Assembly (NCBI GenBank): GCA_963576735.1 | Contig: OY755188.1 | Span: forward strand, 3,596,001-3,660,000 | DNA length: 64,000 nucleotides | Source of the DNA: Bedellia somnulentella | Lineage: Eukaryota; Arthropoda; Insecta; Lepidoptera; Bedelliidae | Direction: 5' to 3' | Shown here: one piece after another, positions 62,978 to 64,000 of the stretch | Layout: each line of letters starts with the position of its first letter | Position numbering within the stretch: position 1 is the first letter of the stretch | The notes under the pieces: generated by a model | What the model was told of the DNA's origin: nothing | The model's database searches: none | The model's input: the letters and a program-made list of their open reading frames with translations, nothing else | Translations under genes and position numbers: made by a program

Positions 62978-64000
62978 ATGACTCCGACAAACAAAACCAC
63001 AAAATGTTGCAAATGTAAGAAAATTGAACAAAAAATTAAATGCAGAGACTGTAATAAGCTGTACTGCTTGACATGCGGAAATGTTTCTGACAAAAGGTAT
63101 GGCCTAATGACAAAAGTAAATAAGGAATCATGGAAATGTGATAACTGTATGTCATGTGCTCCAGCTACGAGCAAACAAAAAAATGGAACACCAAAACCAC
63201 AAATCGCTAGCATGATTACTAGAAGCAGAAGGAATATGATGCGAAAATCACCTACATCACTAAACAACAGCAACAAATCTGAAGATAGTCACAATACATT
63301 GAACAGCACTGAAGAGTTATTAAATTCTACATTACTAGATTGCACTTCAAGAAGCCTACCAGATTCAACGTTTCATTCACTTTTTGAAAATGAACTGAAG
63401 GCTGAAAATGAGTTACTCAAAGCGCAATTAGACAGTGCTCACTCAGAGATCGCAAATTTAAACAAAGAGAACCAAAAATTAAAAAGTTATATTAATGAAA
63501 ACGAGAAAAAAATGAATTGTTTAAAACAAATATCTTATGGAAAAAATAATAGTAGTTCATCGACTCCACTGAAATCAAGCCAGAAAATACCTTATAACAT
63601 ATCAATTACTACAGCTTTGAAATCACAAAGAATATCACCAATTCATAATGAGAGAGCAGAAGAAGATCGCCCGCCTTGCCGCCCACCAGCTGCGGATGTG
63701 CAGCGATCGACTAGTAGTAATCAACGCTGTATCTCTTCTACTCAGGAATTGCCACAACCAATAACGGCGAAGAATGGAAATCGGAAGATATACGTGATTG
63801 GTGACCAAATGGCAAGAGGTTTTTCTAGTGTGCTTATAAACAGCCGCTTAAATAGATGGAATAACATATACAGAATCAGTGGTTATGTAATGCCTGATGC
63901 TCAATGTTGTAATTTTATTGAATACTGTAAAAACCTACAGGACGAGCTAGGATGTAATGATAAAGTGGTTCTTAGCATTGGAAATAATGATACAAATCCT
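62978..64000 (+). CDS. CR1-like non-LTR retrotransposon ORF1 (PHD finger, coiled coil, SGNH-like), 5' part
   Basis: An open frame of 341 codons from ATG (context AAATATGA) that runs past the window edge. Residues 10-60 hold a PHD/zinc-finger-like cluster: C10/C13, C22/C25, C30/C33, then W52 and C54/C57. Residues 110-175 are acidic and Leu/Asn-rich with heptad-like spacing (ENELKAENELLKAQL), a coiled coil for ORF1 multimers. From 271 the strand KIYVIGD and, at 332-338, LSIGNND match SGNH esterase blocks I and III. The block I nucleophile Ser (GDS) is Gln (GDQ, 275-277), so esterase activity is doubtful unless this clade uses another residue. PHD plus esterase is the known ORF1 design of CR1-like elements; ORF1p binds the element RNA. 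No stop or frameshift is seen, so this could be a young copy, with ORF2 (endonuclease, RT) beyond the edge. A domesticated host gene is possible but less likely. Confidence 0.8.
   Translation, partial: MTPTNKTTKCCKCKKIEQKIKCRDCNKLYCLTCGNVSDKRYGLMTKVNKESWKCDNCMSCAPATSKQKNGTPKPQIASMITRSRRNMMRKSPTSLNNSNKSEDSHNTLNSTEELLNSTLLDCTSRSLPDSTFHSLFENELKAENELLKAQLDSAHSEIANLNKENQKLKSYINENEKKMNCLKQISYGKNNSSSSTPLKSSQKIPYNISITTALKSQRISPIHNERAEEDRPPCRPPAADVQRSTSSNQRCISSTQELPQPITAKNGNRKIYVIGDQMARGFSSVLINSRLNRWNNIYRISGYVMPDAQCCNFIEYCKNLQDELGCNDKVVLSIGNNDTNP

Noticed and set aside
62762..63276. Two minus frames of 89 and 104 codons
   Set aside because: Antisense to the CR1-like ORF1, which has domain support on the plus strand.
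1..64000. CRISPR arrays, bacterial operons, rRNA genes
   Set aside because: No regularly spaced identical repeats with unique spacers, no ribosome binding sites, no rRNA-like sequence. The repeat content is that of an insect nuclear genome.

Overview
The window reads as AT-rich, repeat-dominated nuclear DNA of a moth or butterfly. The evidence is the repeat set. There are tRNA-headed SINEs with the core AACATCGTGAGGAAACC, RTE-type non-LTR retrotransposon 3' ends, Helitron-like ends (TCTATACTTATAATAAATC at the start, CTAG|T at the finish) and a CR1-like ORF1. No intact host protein gene could be recognised. Most open frames over 60 codons are chance frames or run through repeats. The window could lie inside a very large intron or between genes; a few possible exons are listed with low confidence.

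Layout. 1-1.7 kb: C-terminus of one LINE, Helitron-like 3' end, tRNA-like repeat in foldback form. 2.3-3.2 kb: SINE-A copies and a SINE-B. 3.37-4.33 kb: complete non-autonomous Helitron-like element. 5.6-7.5 kb: RTE fragments, one with a 9-bp target duplication. 8-15 kb: SINE-A copies, a 10.17-10.84 kb inverted-repeat element, a 231-bp tandem duplication at 12.1-12.6 kb. 15-23 kb: SINE cluster with duplicated flanks, GC-richer islands at 16.4-17.05 kb, core-promoter-like motif at 18.3 kb, third SINE family at 21.3 kb. 23.7-25.6 kb: a twin-primed RTE and the longest RTE reading frame (221 codons). 26-30 kb: dense SINE-B and SINE-A. 31.4-32.5 kb: truncated OTU-protease-like frame touching a near-perfect 189-bp inverted repeat. 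37.2 kb: possible 42-nt microexon. 37.5-38.4 kb: element with 143-bp terminal inverted repeats built of hairpins. 39.3 kb: textbook twin-primed SINE-A. 40-62 kb: more SINEs, RTE tails, tRNA-like repeats and a 163-bp short inverted-repeat element. 62.98 kb to the end: 5' part (341 codons, open) of a CR1-like ORF1 with PHD finger, coiled coil and SGNH-esterase-like domain.

How the parts relate. SINE-A, SINE-B and the RTE share one 3' module: CTCTGCC/GCTACCCC-like block, GGGATT-like block, CGGCGTGA or GCCGTGAG, then a 4-5 bp repeat tail. This is the expected picture of SINEs that borrow an RTE machinery. Several SINE and RTE copies have clean 8-16 bp target duplications, and two show 5' inversions with overlap at the joint (twin priming). 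Inverted or foldback structures recur at many loci and are the most unusual property of the window.
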